Made by a program: the position numbers and the translations under genes
Notes under the pieces: generated by a model
The model's database searches: none
The model's input: the letters and a program-made list of their open reading frames with translations, nothing else
What the model was told of the DNA's origin: nothing
In this document: positions 1-12,076 of the stretch, piece by piece
Layout of the letters: each line of letters starts with the position of its first letter
Numbering within the stretch: position 1 is the stretch's first letter
Source of the DNA: Saccharum officinarum
Taxonomy: Eukaryota; Streptophyta; Magnoliopsida; Poales; Poaceae
NCBI GenBank assembly: GCA_020631735.1
Contig: CM036159.1
Span: 97,890,701 to 97,954,700, forward strand
DNA: 64,000 nucleotides
Direction: 5' to 3'

Positions 1-207
1 GCATGCATTGATTGCACATGGCGCCTAAGGCCCGCTGATTGTGGCACCAAGACATGATCGAACCGAATCTGAATTTGCCTTTGGACTTTGGCTGATGCCA
101 TGGCTCAGTCGTGGTAGAAAAATCTTTCGTCTTGATCTATCAAAATTTCATGGTGCTTAGGTGTTGAGACAAATGTTAAGCCACCCAGGATCCAATTGCA
201 ATTTGCC

Positions 208-3200
208 TCATGAAGATATTGGCTCGTAAGGAAAAGAAAGCCATGGATGTTTCAATGCTTCTGAGGCACTTGGGCGCTTCTTTGGGTTCACCTCTAGAAG
301 GTACGCAACAAACTCAATAAACCCTTGATCAGCCATGGGCAAGCGGTGCCGCAAGGATGTCTTTTTCGGAATCAAGTATTCAAGCCTGTTACTTTCCTGA
401 AGCACAATGAAATGCAAGTTTCAATTCTAATATCATAAGGAAAGATTTACTAAAATAAGGTATGCTGCTCATGTTATAGGGTAAATTTACTGAATGACGC
501 CCCTCTGAAGAGCACAAACCTGATTTCTTTCATACAACATGTGGTTCTTTGTGAAATATTTGTAGGTGTCCCGTCCCTGTGCAAGCATAGCTTGTTCTAT
601 GGAGCCAATGATGCCCATCACACGAGCAAGTAATGTTGCAGGAGAATCATTTTGGAAAAGGACCTGAAAAACATGGAGGACGCACACATCAGCTTCCATG
701 CACCATACAAGCATATAACAGAAAATAGATAAAACAGACACCTTGAAACAATGAAAAAAAAGAAGCTACAAAGCTTATAATCATCACCTTCACTGTGCTC
801 CCCAGTCCCCACTCCTCTAATTATCAGCAGTGAGCAATGAATTCTAAATACATGATCTTACTGCAATAAGCACATCAAAAGTAGAATGGAGCAGGGAGAA
901 GAGGTATAAAATGATATATCTTATTTTGTTTTATAACATTCCCCTCTTGCATTATGTGTTTGTTTCTCTCTCCTTTACATTACCAGAACATCATGAACAC
1001 ATAACCATAAGCATAGCAGTAACAGTTAAAAACAATGGTACCCAATATGCAGTAACCACTTACATTTCCAGTGCAAAGTTCTGCTAATATACAACCAAGT
1101 GACCATATATCTATCTTTTTGTCATAAGGCAAGCCCAGTATAACCTCAGGTGCACGGTAAGATCGTGATTGCACATATGAACATAGATGATCTGTCTCAA
1201 AGCAGCTGCTCCCAAGATCAATTACTTTTATTTCACATCTGCTGTAGCTCTTTACCAATATGTTTTCTGGCTTTAAATCACAGTGGATTAGACCAAGACC
1301 ATGCAGAAACTGCAGCGCCTCCAGACACTGAATAGCTATTGACTGCCAAGGGGTACAACAAAGGAAAATATTAAACCTATGTGAAAAATTGTAGTCTCAT
1401 GTTTCGTTATTGGTCATGAAACATCACGTCAATATTAGTGGATATCATAACTCGGTAATACCTGCAGTCTTGGCATTGTGAAGTAAACCTCACCCCCTGA
1501 TTCTCTGTTGAATTTCTGAAACTCATACAGGTTTGCCTTGAGAAGTTCACAGACTATCAGCAAATGCTCCTGCAAACAATATTTGAAATAAGTGGTACAG
1601 CAATGTTGTGACTTGAAAGCAATTTGTTTTGGAAAAGAGTCATTTATCAACCCTGAACTCTGAAACTCTGTTCACTTTACAACTTAGACTAAATGCCTAT
1701 AAGCAGTATCTAGCCATTCTAATGGATGAATTTGAAAAATCAAAAAGTAGTTTTGCTGAAAAGACAAAATTCACCTAAGTCCCTTGCTGCAGATCATAAA
1801 CATGGCAGAATTTGTTACAAGATGTGATGTAATGCCACAGATTTGCAAACGTCATTGTATGGAAATAACAAAAAATGTAGCAATTCTAATGGATCACCTC
1901 AGGATAATCTTAACATGTGACTTCAATATCCAGATTCTGTGGTCTATGAAGTGTTGTGGCACACAACCGTTGATATTCAGAGAGAGAAATGTATAGATAC
2001 ATTACATGCCAAATCATGTATATATATACACATTACATGCCAAATCATGTAATTCAAGAAACATTCACTTTAACAATTAAGGGTGGAGTACAAGACATGT
2101 ATTGAATTAGTAGAATTTCAAACATACAATAATGCAACATTAATATTTAGTACTACATTGACTCATTAGATTACACGTCAGCAAGCAGTGGAGTTGTGAT
2201 AAATTCAACACGATCGAAAAATAACACTGAAAAAGGATCTATCGAGAGTAAAAGCTCAAATTTACCCGATAGTAGAAGTAATCATACAGACGCAAAAGGT
2301 GGTACTTGTCAGCTGGATCATGCTTGTTAACATACTTCAGGAGCTTGATCTCATCAAGGCTCTGATCGAAAAAATCTTTGTTATTTTTTATAATTTTAAC
2401 ACATACATCCATTCCTGTGTGCAAATCATGTGCCTGGATGGCTTTGCTGAATGCAGCTGAACCCAAATACTCTGATACATGATAACGCCCCGCAATGACA
2501 GAATTGAGAACAACATGGAAATTTTTGTCTTCTTCAAAACCAGTTCTGATAATGAATAGGAGACAACGTTAGAAGACATAAAATATTTAAAAAAAACAAA
2601 GTGTAGGTGTCACACTGTGAACACAGGCACACCACAAGGACCATAGATAACTGGAAATCACCATATCAATTTTATGCTTTAGTAAAATTACAAGATGGAA
2701 CAAACATTTAAAGGCAGTACCTGTTTTTTCTATGCACAATCTTAAGATTGAACGTTTCAAACTCTTCCTCCTGCGCCTTTATCTGCCTGACTTGCTCTTG
2801 CAATGCTGCTGCTTCCTCATCATCCAAGTTGGTTCCAGTGTCTTCTTCTTGTGCGTCATCTAGTTTGTGATGCCGAACATTCGTTGTGTCCTCTGTTTCG
2901 TCATATGATGCACTTGAATTTCTTGATCTAACAACATCAGATGTCATTTCATCTCTAGAGCTCCTTAGAGAAGACTCACTGTTCTTTTTCCTCCATGTGG
3001 CAAGCATATCATCTGATACCATGCCATTTTGACAGTCATCAGGATCGTTAATGCAATACATTTCATCCTTCTTTGACCACAAAGATTTAGCATCAGAGTC
3101 ATGATTTTTCCCAGAATGCAGAGGTGGAGGAAAAGAAAATCCACCATCAGCCACTCCTGGTGGTAGATTGCCCTTCTCAGCGTAAATGATTTGGTCATGT

Positions 3201-5865
3201 TTAACTCCTTTAGCACCTACTCTCTTCTTTTCAGTATCCTGCTGAGAATGCCTTTTTCCACTAACGCTCAAGCTGCTCTCATTGAAGTATTCAATATCCC
3301 CTTCACTGCTACCTCCAATCAGACTTTCTCGCACCTCACTGCCAATGTCAGCAGCATCACTGCTTATCCCAACACCAATTGACCTAACAGAGCCATGCTG
3401 ATCATCCTCCACAAAAGGGTCATCAGGATGAGGTCGTTCCGAATCATTAAGGAATTTCCCATTCCCTAACATACCTAGTTCACTGTTCTGCGATACAAAG
3501 CCCTGCCAGGCTGGTTCAGAATGCATCAAATTAAGCTCCTCAGGATCTAAAAGTTGGCCATCATACTGAGCTATCATATCATTATCAGGAATCCCATGGA
3601 CCATTGGACCCTCAGAAGTACCTATTTGTGCAATATTCTTTCCATGAAAATATTGCTCACCAGATATGTAGGAATCTTCCTCAACAAACGACTGGTCATC
3701 ATCTTCATCCTTTGTAGGGCGATCATGACGATCAGTCCCTCTTGTGTGGCCGGTTGCCTTCTCATTGTCGCTAGGATAATCAATCTCATGTGCTAAAAAC
3801 CAGGTTTCATCCTCAATTGGTTGCCGGGTGTAGCCAACATCGTCGTCGTCGTCATACTCATCGGAATCCCAGTATTCACCAATTGGATATTCAAGTGAAT
3901 CGTCACCAAGTGTTGCAAAACCAGATACCAGATCGGAGGTATCTTCTGCAATACCTTGACTGACAGACAACCAACTACTGCCAATTGTACGTCTTCCACC
4001 TGAATATGTGAGTGCAAGGTCATTATTCAGTAGCCAAACAATATGATACAGAAAAATTAAAATAATCAGCATTAAGAACATGCGGAGTCATCACCTCCCA
4101 CTTCAGGGAAAAGAAGAAGAAGAAAAACGTACAAGAATGGAAAACAAAACAACTATAGAAAGATGAAACATCGGTCAATGATCTATCTAGGGGAAAAGAA
4201 AGAAACCATTAAGCAAAACAATTACAGAAACATGAAATGCCAGTCAATTATCCCATCCCTCCCACTTTTTTTTCTGTTTTTGTTTGTGTGTGTGTGGTGT
4301 GTTGGGGGGGGGGGGGGGTGCATTACTTTAAACAATTGAATCGCAACATATGGATTATCACTAATAATTTGTACACTATAGAGCAAGTATCACGAGTGAT
4401 ACATGTACTTGAAACTCCTGGAAAAAACAAATATCTAATAATTTTCTCACATGGTAGTGGCAATAGACGAGGCTTAAAAAATAAATGGGTCTGACGAAAA
4501 TTTGCAACTCCATGTATCATTTGAACTGGAAGATCGTTAATAATCATTTAAGTGTAAAAGATATGTACGCAACATTTCACAAGACAAGACGAGATTCTTA
4601 TTCTGTATTATTATAACAAATGTACATCAATAAACTACAATACTACATATCAACTAATGTCCTTAGTTGGTCACAAATATGATACACAAACACATGAACA
4701 TTAGTCGAATGTTCAATTTTTTGGCTACAGAACTAAAGTCAACATTATGGCCTGGGAAACTTTTGCATTGATTGTGGTCTTACCTATTAAATAAAAGTAC
4801 CATATCACTATTGAACTCACTAGCAACATACCTGAAGATGTTATTTCTTGGCCGATGGGAACATCGAGATAAGAGCCAATCATAAAGCCATGATCAGCAC
4901 TAGATTGCTTGGCTCCAGATCCATGGTGATTGATCTTTCCTCCCAGTTCATGTTGACTAGCTTATCTTCAGACTTGAGCCTCACAGGAGGTAACTTCGGA
5001 AGCTCCTCACGCTGATTATCTCCAACAAGCTGTAAATCGAAGCATCGGTCAGACACCTGATCTGTATCTAGGGATTTTTCGAAGTAATATAGCCTGTTCC
5101 CCTCATCAAGCTGTCCTTTTGTTCCTTTTCCAACACCATCTGCATTAGTGCTCCTCTTTACTTCTTTCCTCTCATTTTCATGGTGCGTGCTATTGTAACT
5201 AGATGACGGGTTTTCCGCGGGGAATGGAAGCACTGTCTTCACTGTGCAACCATTCAACATCTCCTCTTTTTCTGGTACTAGAGTTTTATCCCTGGAATGA
5301 CCCTGTTCATTGATTTCAGTCCTCCCAGCAGCATCAACTTTTCCCTTCCCTCTCCAAAAGAGACTTTTTGCTCCAGCACTGGGCCAGGCTGTTCGGTCCC
5401 AACACCTCGATCCCTCTTCTCTGCCAGCATCGCACCACGCCTATGTCTTGGCACCTCCTCCGAAACCAGCAGCTCAGCTAGCTGTTCTGCAGTGCTGTTT
5501 GCAATGCTGAAGGTCCAAGGATACAGATCCCCCACGTTGTTCTCCTGAGGCTGGCCAATCCCGGAGCCCTTCTTTCCATCTGAACCGTTCGGCAGGGCTC
5601 CAACATCAATCTCCTTCACAATGAACTCCCTCGATGAGTCCGCACTCCTCGCTGTCGCAGTACCCTTGGGCCCCACATTGGAGCCCACCAGGTCCTCCTG
5701 CTCCTCGTCTTCTTTCAGCTCAGCGACGCGCCTCTGCGTGGTCATGCCGTTCGAATCGCTGCGGCCGGTGAGCTCCCCACGGAGAGCTGACTCTGCCTTG
5801 GCGAACCGGTTCTTCCGCAGGAACTCAAGCACCAGATCAATGTTCTCCGACATGGTTCCCTCCAA
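208..5865 (-). CDS. Plant DYRK-type dual-specificity protein kinase, 7 exons, two frameshifts in exon 1
   Basis: Exons read on the minus strand: 5865-4832, 3999-2721, 2545-2266, 1569-1462, 1342-1064, 663-520, 396-208. All introns have GT-AG borders and all phases agree. The N-terminus has a LisH-like helix ([19 protein letters not shown]), followed by a long acidic, Ser-rich region. The kinase domain fills the last third: VAIK-type lysine near residue 822, [10 protein letters not shown] with catalytic D near 923, DLGS in place of DFG near 943, SYRAPE near 966. The family phosphorylates Ser/Thr and autophosphorylates an activation-loop Tyr; plant members are linked to growth and stress signalling. 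The frame breaks once at about 5343-5355 and once at about 4933-4941. Each is a net loss of one base in a G or A run, and two added bases make the exon phases exact (about 1104 aa). This could be sequence error or a damaged allele. The kinase exons themselves are intact. Confidence 0.9.
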
Positions 5866-6640
5866 TACCAGCTAGCTCAGAAGCGAGAACCCTGCGAATA
5901 AATGCTTACAGTGAGGCCGAAGAAGAGCTGAAGGCAGCACCTTGTTGCAGCCGAGCTCCCAGACCAGCCGAATCCAAGCTCCGGACGCTCAGGGACTTCG
6001 GAAACGGCCCAATGCGGCGGCGCCAGCAGCCGCAGATCGGCGCCTCGGCCTCGAAAAGCCCCCTGACAAATCAAGCTTCAGTGGAGCTCCTCGGAACCGC
6101 GCGACCGCAACCAAGCTGAAAAGGCCAGCGCAACCCACACCCTAAGCGCAACGCGCGCCCGTAGGGGGAAGGCGCGAATCCGCGGGGAGGGGACCGCAAG
6201 GCGACAGCCCCGGAAACCCTAGCGGCCGTCGCCGCACCCCGCGCCGGCGCAAGCGAGACGGAGGCGGGGCAGGCACGATGGGGGGCAGCGGGCAGCGGGC
6301 CGGGGCGGTCAGCGGGACCCGTCGCCGCCGAGAGCGGAGGGCGGCCGAGCGGGAGCGGATCCGGCGGCGGCGTGGCAGCGGCGGCGGCGGAGGCGGCGGG
6401 GAAGGCGCATCGGGTGGGGGGATCAGGGCGCGGCCGGCGCGGCTGGGGGCAGCTATTCGGGGAGGTGGTGGTGGTACGCGTGCGCGAGACCGGAAAGAGA
6501 GCCCCAAGACCCAGCGAGAGAGGAAAAGAAAGGGAAATGGAAATGTTTTTTTTTTTTCCTCTCTCTCCTTTCTTCCCGTTCCAGCTCGTTTGGTGTCCTG
6601 CGAGATCGGGGCGGGGGACGCCGATTCGCACTGCGCAGAT
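5866..6640 (-). promoter_or_regulatory. GC-rich 5' leader and promoter region of the kinase gene
   Basis: This stretch is strongly GC-rich with many CpGs and lies directly upstream of the kinase start codon. A splice-acceptor-like TTATTCGCAG at about 5892-5901 (minus strand) suggests a 5' UTR intron, but no donor was settled. Open frames here on both strands are the product of GC-rich composition and show no domain. No clear TATA box was assigned. Confidence 0.5.
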
Positions 6641-6675
6641 GATTTTTTTTTATGCGTTGCAAATTGCAGTGTAAG

Positions 6676-6895
6676 TTCACTTGCCATACAAACCCAAAAT
6701 ATTTTCTCTTTCACTCATTACATCAAATATTTGAACGCATGTATAGAGTATTAAATATAGATAAAAATAACTAATGGTTAAGTTTGTCTAGTTTTTGCGA
6801 GACGAATCTTTTAAGCCTAGTTACTTTATGGTTGGATAATATTTTGTTAAATAAAAACGAAAGATACTATATACACTTTCACCCACTTTTCACGC
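6676..6895. repeat. Decayed MITE, same family as 11466-11704
   Basis: The internal sequence matches the copy at 11466-11704 almost word for word (CAACCCAAAATATTTTCTCT, GAGACGAATCTTTTAAGCCTAGTTA). The termini have lost the usual inverted repeat. Confidence 0.6.
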
Positions 6896-7112
6896 GTTCA
6901 AAACCTGTGGTCCCGTGACCCGTGCCGTGTGGGTGTAGCCTGATGGGCTTGAGCTTGAGCCTCATGGACAGGTCACAGGCGGAAGTGACGTCCGTGGCTG
7001 GGACTGGGAGAGGCTGTACCGCTGGACGAACAGGAGGGGAACTGGTTCGTGCGACCGTTCGGCGGCCGGCCAGCCGGCAGTGCTCGGTGAGCAGCCTGGG
7101 TCTGTCCATACA

Positions 7113-7352
7113 GGCTGTGTTTAGTTTTCAAATTTAGAGTGCCAAATTTACTGTAGCGACATTATAGCATTTCGTTTGTATTTGGTAATAATTGTCCAAC
7201 CGTTGACTAATTAGGCTCAAAATGTTCGTCTCGCAAAGTACAACCAAACTGTGCAATTAGTTTTTGATTTTATCCACATTTAGTACTCCATGCATGTATC
7301 GCAAGTTTGATGTGACGGAGAATTTTTTTGTATAATGGAACTAAACACAGCC
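7113..7352. mobile_element. MITE with perfect 14-bp inverted ends
   Basis: The ends are GGCTGTGTTTAGTT and its exact inverse AACTAAACACAGCC. Both are flanked by ACA, a 3-bp target duplication (7110-7112 and 7353-7355). A 3-bp duplication and this type of end point to PIF/Harbinger (Tourist-like) MITEs. The 240-bp core carries the family phrase AGGCTCAAAATGTTCGTCTCGC. Confidence 0.8.
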
Positions 7353-7489
7353 ACAGATAATAAAAATACAGATACAGAACGGTCGCCCTCACCACTGACG
7401 GCAGTCTTTTCCTCGTTGAAATTGTGGCATATCCTATACAGTATGATGTGTGGAAATAAGTTTTGTTATTTAGATAATGGAAAAAGTCT

Positions 7490-8029
7490 AATTGATCCCA
7501 ATTATTAGGGGTGGTCTAGTTTACCTCCAACTATGAAACGGTCTAATTTACCCCCTGAACTTTGCAAAACCGGCCAAATCACCCCTCGAGCGGTTTTGGA
7601 CGGTGGTTTACTACAGTAACAACGGTTTTGCTACAGTAACAGTGGTTTTGTCCTTTTCTTTTTTATTTATGTCGTCTGAATCTTTGAAAAATTATAGTAA
7701 ATCACAAAAAATCGTAAAATAGAAAATCTAATTTTGTTGGACTCCACATGAGTATATCTACACAGTAAATATATAATATAGTATGCTTTAGTACAAAGTT
7801 TTTGTTGTATGAATTATTCAAATTAATTACAGAAAAAAATAGATCAAAATTTACAGCAAAAACTTTGTACTAAAGCATACTATATTATATGTTCACTGTG
7901 TAGATCTACTCATGTGGAGTCCAACAAAATTTAATTTTTTATTTATGATTTTTTTGTGATTTACTATGATTTTTCAAAGATTCAGACGAAATAAATAAAA
8001 AAGAAAAGGACAAAACCACTGTTACTGTA
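7490..8029. repeat. Foldback element with ~170-bp inverted arms
   Basis: The left arm (about 7631-7805) is repeated inverted at about 7856-8029, from TACAGTAACAGTGGTTTTGT to ACAAAACCACTGTTACTGTA. The loop is about 50 bp. The left side continues for another ~140 bp (GGGGTGGTCTAGTTTACC...). The matching right end is missing because an LTR begins at 8030. A transcript would form a long near-perfect hairpin. Confidence 0.75.
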
Positions 8030-8913
8030 TGAAAACGTGAGAGAGGGAACCGAGCCCAGGTCTCAGAGAAAAAGTGGCAGTACAAAGGAGAATGCTTGAG
8101 ATGTTGACCTTCCATGGTGGGACGGAGACTGGTTTTCGTCGTCTGTTGTTCGTCGTCCCCTTGTAGAGCCCTGCCTGCCCTTTTATAGGGTAAGAGGAGG
8201 CAGGGACGCCGGGGTGCCTTTGAGGTGAAGTTTTGTCGATCCCTGTGGAGGTGGCTGTAGCGACGTGCCCCGAGAATGGCCGGCCATCCTGGACACCATG
8301 GTGACGTAGAGGATGAGACGGTGAAAAGACTCCGAGTCTTGTGTCACGTCGGCCTTTCTTCCTTGTTGACCGGCGGTGGGGTCGAGTACGGGTCGATATG
8401 GATCGACGGTGAGCAGATAAGGCCGAGTCCCCGGGATCGCGGGGGTACGGTCCTTGTCGTATTCTTCCTCGAGGGTGATCAGTGGCGAAATAGTGCACGG
8501 TATGGTGCGTACAGTGACAGGTTTTCACCTCCCATCCCGGGATGGGTAGTAAAAAGTGAGATTTGACACCGATACTGCTTCATGCCGGTTACTGTTGTAG
8601 CCATGATGGTAGGAAGTAGTTGGTAGTCACATTAAATGCTCTGACTTTTGTCTCAGAGTTGGTAAATAAAGTGGGTCGAGTGGCCCGATCCGGGGTCGTG
8701 CGGGTCGGAGATTTTCCGGTAGTCGAGGCGTCTTGTCGAGCGAGCCTCATACGAGTCGGAACACGATCGAGGCGTCCCGTCGAGCGTGCCTCGTACGAGT
8801 CAGAATATAGTCGAGGTGTCTCGTTGGCTATCTTGGCTCATCTCGTTTGTGGGTAGCGGTTTTGTTTTTCTTGATCGTTGATTGTGGGTACCCCTAGTTT
8901 TTGGTACCCGACA
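8030..8913 (-). mobile_element. Solo LTR, minus strand
   Basis: On the minus strand it starts TGTCGGGTACCAAAAACTAG and ends CTCTCACGTTTTCA. A TATAAAAGGG box is at about 8177-8187. It lies directly against the foldback element. Only GTA is shared by the two flanks, so a full 5-bp target duplication is not visible. No internal coding region accompanies it. Confidence 0.7.
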
Positions 8914-9157
8914 GTAAGGTAACAATCACCCATTCTTCTATCAACGTCGTTGACGAGGTGGTTACAATGTGCTTCGTAGTTTAAAGAAAGGGAAACCATA
9001 AGGAAAATAAGCAGTTGTTAAGATTTAACACGAGGGCAAGCAACACGGGCTTGAGGTGTTAGTAACTCTAGACCAGATAACTCTAGATCTTTGGGTGAAA
9101 CCAAATGACCCCTGTAGTTAGTCGATATGTCGGTCCACAAAAATTATGGTGTCCATA
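8914..9157. other. Unassigned spacer
   Basis: I see no gene, structured repeat or regulatory signal here. Confidence 0.4.
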
Positions 9158-9440
9158 GTGGTGGAACTAAGGGGAGGCTAGCAAGGGCCTTGCCCCCTAA
9201 CACAGTGACAAACTTTTAACACCTCGTAAATGTTTTTATATACAGTACAACAAATAATCACTTCACTATTATTTCTGATGTAATATTATTTTTTTTGTTA
9301 TGAATACTAACTACGGAGTATATGTTTATAAGCATTGGAAAAAAAGTTGAGACATATACTTGATGTATATATTTATCACGCTTATGAGTGTCATAATATT
9401 TAGCCTGCCCTCAATCGAAATTATTGGTTCCACCACTGTC
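9158..9440. repeat. Small inverted-ended repeat, possible hAT-type MITE
   Basis: The left end AGTGGTGGAACTAA is answered by TTGGTTCCACCACT at the right end. The interior is AT-rich and non-coding. The superfamily call rests only on the look of the ends. Confidence 0.35.
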
Positions 9441-9811
9441 TCTCCATGCATAGGTGTTAGTAATTTGTTGATGAGTTGTTTTTGTACTCCTAAAAAAACG
9501 TGCTAAAGCTTTACAATAACTTGTTAATTTTACATTTACAATTTTTTTTTACGATTTGCACAACAGGTACCTTATTGACAGACATATCATCTAGAACTGA
9601 AAGAATTAAATCTCATAAAATATGAGCACTCATACAAATCTAAAATTTTAACCCATATAAGCAAGTTCAGCATTCAGAACCTAAACAGCTGAGCAAACTT
9701 GCACTCATTTAGTCTTATCTCAAAGGAGTGCTATCTGGGATGTAGCACCGGGCTTGCCTCTGGATCTTCATATAATCCATAAGCAAAAGGTAGTCAAAAA
9801 TCAAACATAAA
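9441..9811. other. AT-rich spacer
   Basis: Nothing recognisable as a gene. No clear repeat boundary was found. Confidence 0.4.
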
Positions 9812-10905
9812 TGCTTAGGGGCGGGCGCCCGATCTTCCGAACGCCGATGGTCCCGTGGGCCGCAATGCTAGCATGAACGGCGCAACAAGTGTGTTCCATT
9901 ATGCTCGCACTTTTTATTGGGAAATCGTTCGGTCATTGTCCACTCTCCAGAACGAAAACCCCACCCGCCACTCGTCGAGTCCCAGACTCAAGCAATGCCG
10001 CCGCGTGCGTGCAACTGCTCCACCGCAGTGGCTGCCCCACCTACCACCGTCCTTCCTCTCTACCAGTGGTGCTCGCGTGCCACAGCTGGCGCTGATGCTG
10101 GCAGTGCTCGCTGCACCCATCACGTGCGCTTCCCGCTCCCTCCTGTCGCTTGCGCTGCCCACCTAGCCGAGCCAAAAGCCCAGCGCTAGTGGCACTGGTG
10201 GTGGTGGTGGTGCTCGCGCGCTGCCGCTCGTCGTCGGTTCCGACCCCAACGACTGGATTCAATTGGCCCTGGCCTCCCCATGTTGCAAAATGTATGTTTC
10301 AGACGTTTCAGATATATGTTCCAAGTGTTTGATATGGATGTTGCAACAGTAGATCGAGATGTTGCATATGTTGCAATGGTTGTACACGTATGTTGCAAGC
10401 TTTTTCCCATGTTTTATCTGTTTTTTCACATATGTTACAAGTATGCTTATCTGGATGTTGTGCATGTTTACAATGGTTTTAAGCGTTTTTCTGTGTTTGC
10501 AAGTGCTTCAGACACATGTTTCAAGTGTTTCATCGGTCTTAAGACATGTTGGAAGTGTTGCATCTGGATTTTTCGAAAGTAGATCGGGTGTTGCATCTTC
10601 CTCCTCACCTTCTGTGTGCCTCACCTCGGTGTCTCCTCCACCTCCAACGCCGCAGCGAGGTCTAGCACGGCCGTCTGGATCCTCCCCCTTCCAGGTGCTC
10701 AAGTTGGGCGTAGGTAGCGGTGGAGGAGTAGGGGCCAGTGTTGGCATGCGAATGAGGATAGCCTGCGGATGTGGATAGACCACATCGCTAGCGAGGCACG
10801 AAGCTTTTTTTAGGGAAAGAGGCACCAGGTTGCGGATGAGCGCGACGCGGGCTCTGAAGTAGCGTCCGGACACATCTTGCAGCCGGATGTCCACGTGCTA
10901 GCCCT
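9812..10905. repeat. Degenerate DNA-transposon-like grass repeat rich in ATGTTGCAA
   Basis: The segment 10270-10580 repeats variants of ATGTTGCAA / ATGTTTCAAGTGTT every 20-40 bases, a pattern I associate with an abundant grass DNA transposon. The left edge (GGGGCGGGCGCCCGATCTTCC) and right edge (TAGCGTCCGGACACATCTTG, GTGCTAGCCCTACC) are GC-rich. No transposase reading frame is present and the termini do not pair cleanly. Confidence 0.4.
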
Positions 10906-11465
10906 ACCAAATCAAAGTTCAGTCTGTTTTCAATCAACTCAGCACCTCTTGTCTAGTTCAACATCTCTTTTGTACATTCTCTGGTTTCCTCCCAGTATCT
11001 AACGGTATACTCTTATCTTACTCCTATAATAGGCAAATTCCATTATATATTTGGTGAACCTACCGCAGACTCGCAGAGTGCAGTAGCCGGATTATTGTCA
11101 GGCCTTAAATGGTGCACCAGATAAGTCGCCGTGCTAGTACCGTCAGCACGACGCTGTCTCCGGACCTCGTTCTGGAATCTCGAATCAAAGTCCAGTCAGG
11201 CGCCATCATTCTCTTTGTTCACTAACCCTTTATATCCATTAAAAATCCAGTTCAACTGCCGAACGGCCCGAACCTCAGCTCGTTGGATTTGTAAACGATA
11301 GTGCACTGGTCAAAGAATCGTGCGAAAAGTGGACGGCACCCAACGGGCAACGGTTGAACGGTCCCATCTCGCAGTCGAGGACAGGACGCCCGAGGGATGT
11401 GGAAGTTCCCTTTCCCGTTGCCCGTGCCCGGAGTAGTCAGCTCCGACACACCATCCCGTAGACTC
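10906..11465. other. Intergenic spacer
   Basis: No gene, domain or repeat structure could be supported. Confidence 0.4.
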
Positions 11466-11704
11466 GGGCCTCGTTCACTTCACATGCCAACCCAAAATAT
11501 TTTCTCTTCCACTCATCACATCGAATCTTTCGACGCATGTATGGAGCATTAAATGTAGATAAAAAAGATAACTAATTACATAGTTTGTCTGTAAATATCG
11601 GGACAAATCTTTTGAGCCTAGTTAGTCCATGATTGAACAAATTTTGTCAATAACAACGAAATATGCTACAGTAACTTTTTAACTTTCATCAAGTGAACAC
11701 ACCC
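11466..11704. mobile_element. MITE with GGGCCTCGTTCACTT ends
   Basis: The ends GGGCCTCGTTCACTT and AAGTGAACACACCC are imperfect inverted repeats. The core shares the GCATTAAATGTAGATAAAAAA and ACTAATTACATAGTTT phrases with the neighbouring MITEs. No clean target duplication was seen. Confidence 0.65.
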
Positions 11705-11807
11705 TCGTACTTCGTACTAACACGCACGCTTGACGCCCCCTGATTGGTGATTGGCCCGGATCGGTACAGGTACAGCCCCTGCCCCGCGGACTGCAGTTCA
11801 CATACGC

Positions 11808-12036
11808 CTTTGCAAAATTTTTTCAACCCGATAAATAGTACCACTTTCGTTTTATTTGACAAATATTATCAAATCGTGGACCAACTAGGCTTAAAAAATT
11901 CATCTCGTGATTTTCAACTAAACTATATAATTAGTTATTTTTTTACCTACATTTAATACTCCATGCAAGCGGCTAAAAATTGATGTAATGGAGAGAGTGA
12001 AAAAATTCTAACTTTTGGGTGCATCTAAACAAGGTC
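11808..12036. repeat. Partial MITE, same type as 14661-14898
   Basis: It shares ATAGTACCACTTTCGTTTTA, GGACCAACTAGGCTTAAAAA and ACTCCATGCAAGCGGCTAAA with the copy at 14661-14898. The right end is TCTAAACAAGG. The left terminal repeat is lost. Confidence 0.6.
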
Positions 12037-12076
12037 GTAGTTTTGCCGTTTGGCGGCAGCAGGACGAGGCTCGGAC

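Noticed and set aside
4296..4318. Poly-G run in the kinase intron as a regulatory element
   Set aside because: A simple homopolymer after a GT-rich tract. Nothing further supports a function.
6071..6754. Long overlapping open frames on both strands in the GC-rich region
   Set aside because: They are low-complexity Arg/Pro/Gly/Ala frames in a CpG-rich promoter, with no domain and no splice logic.
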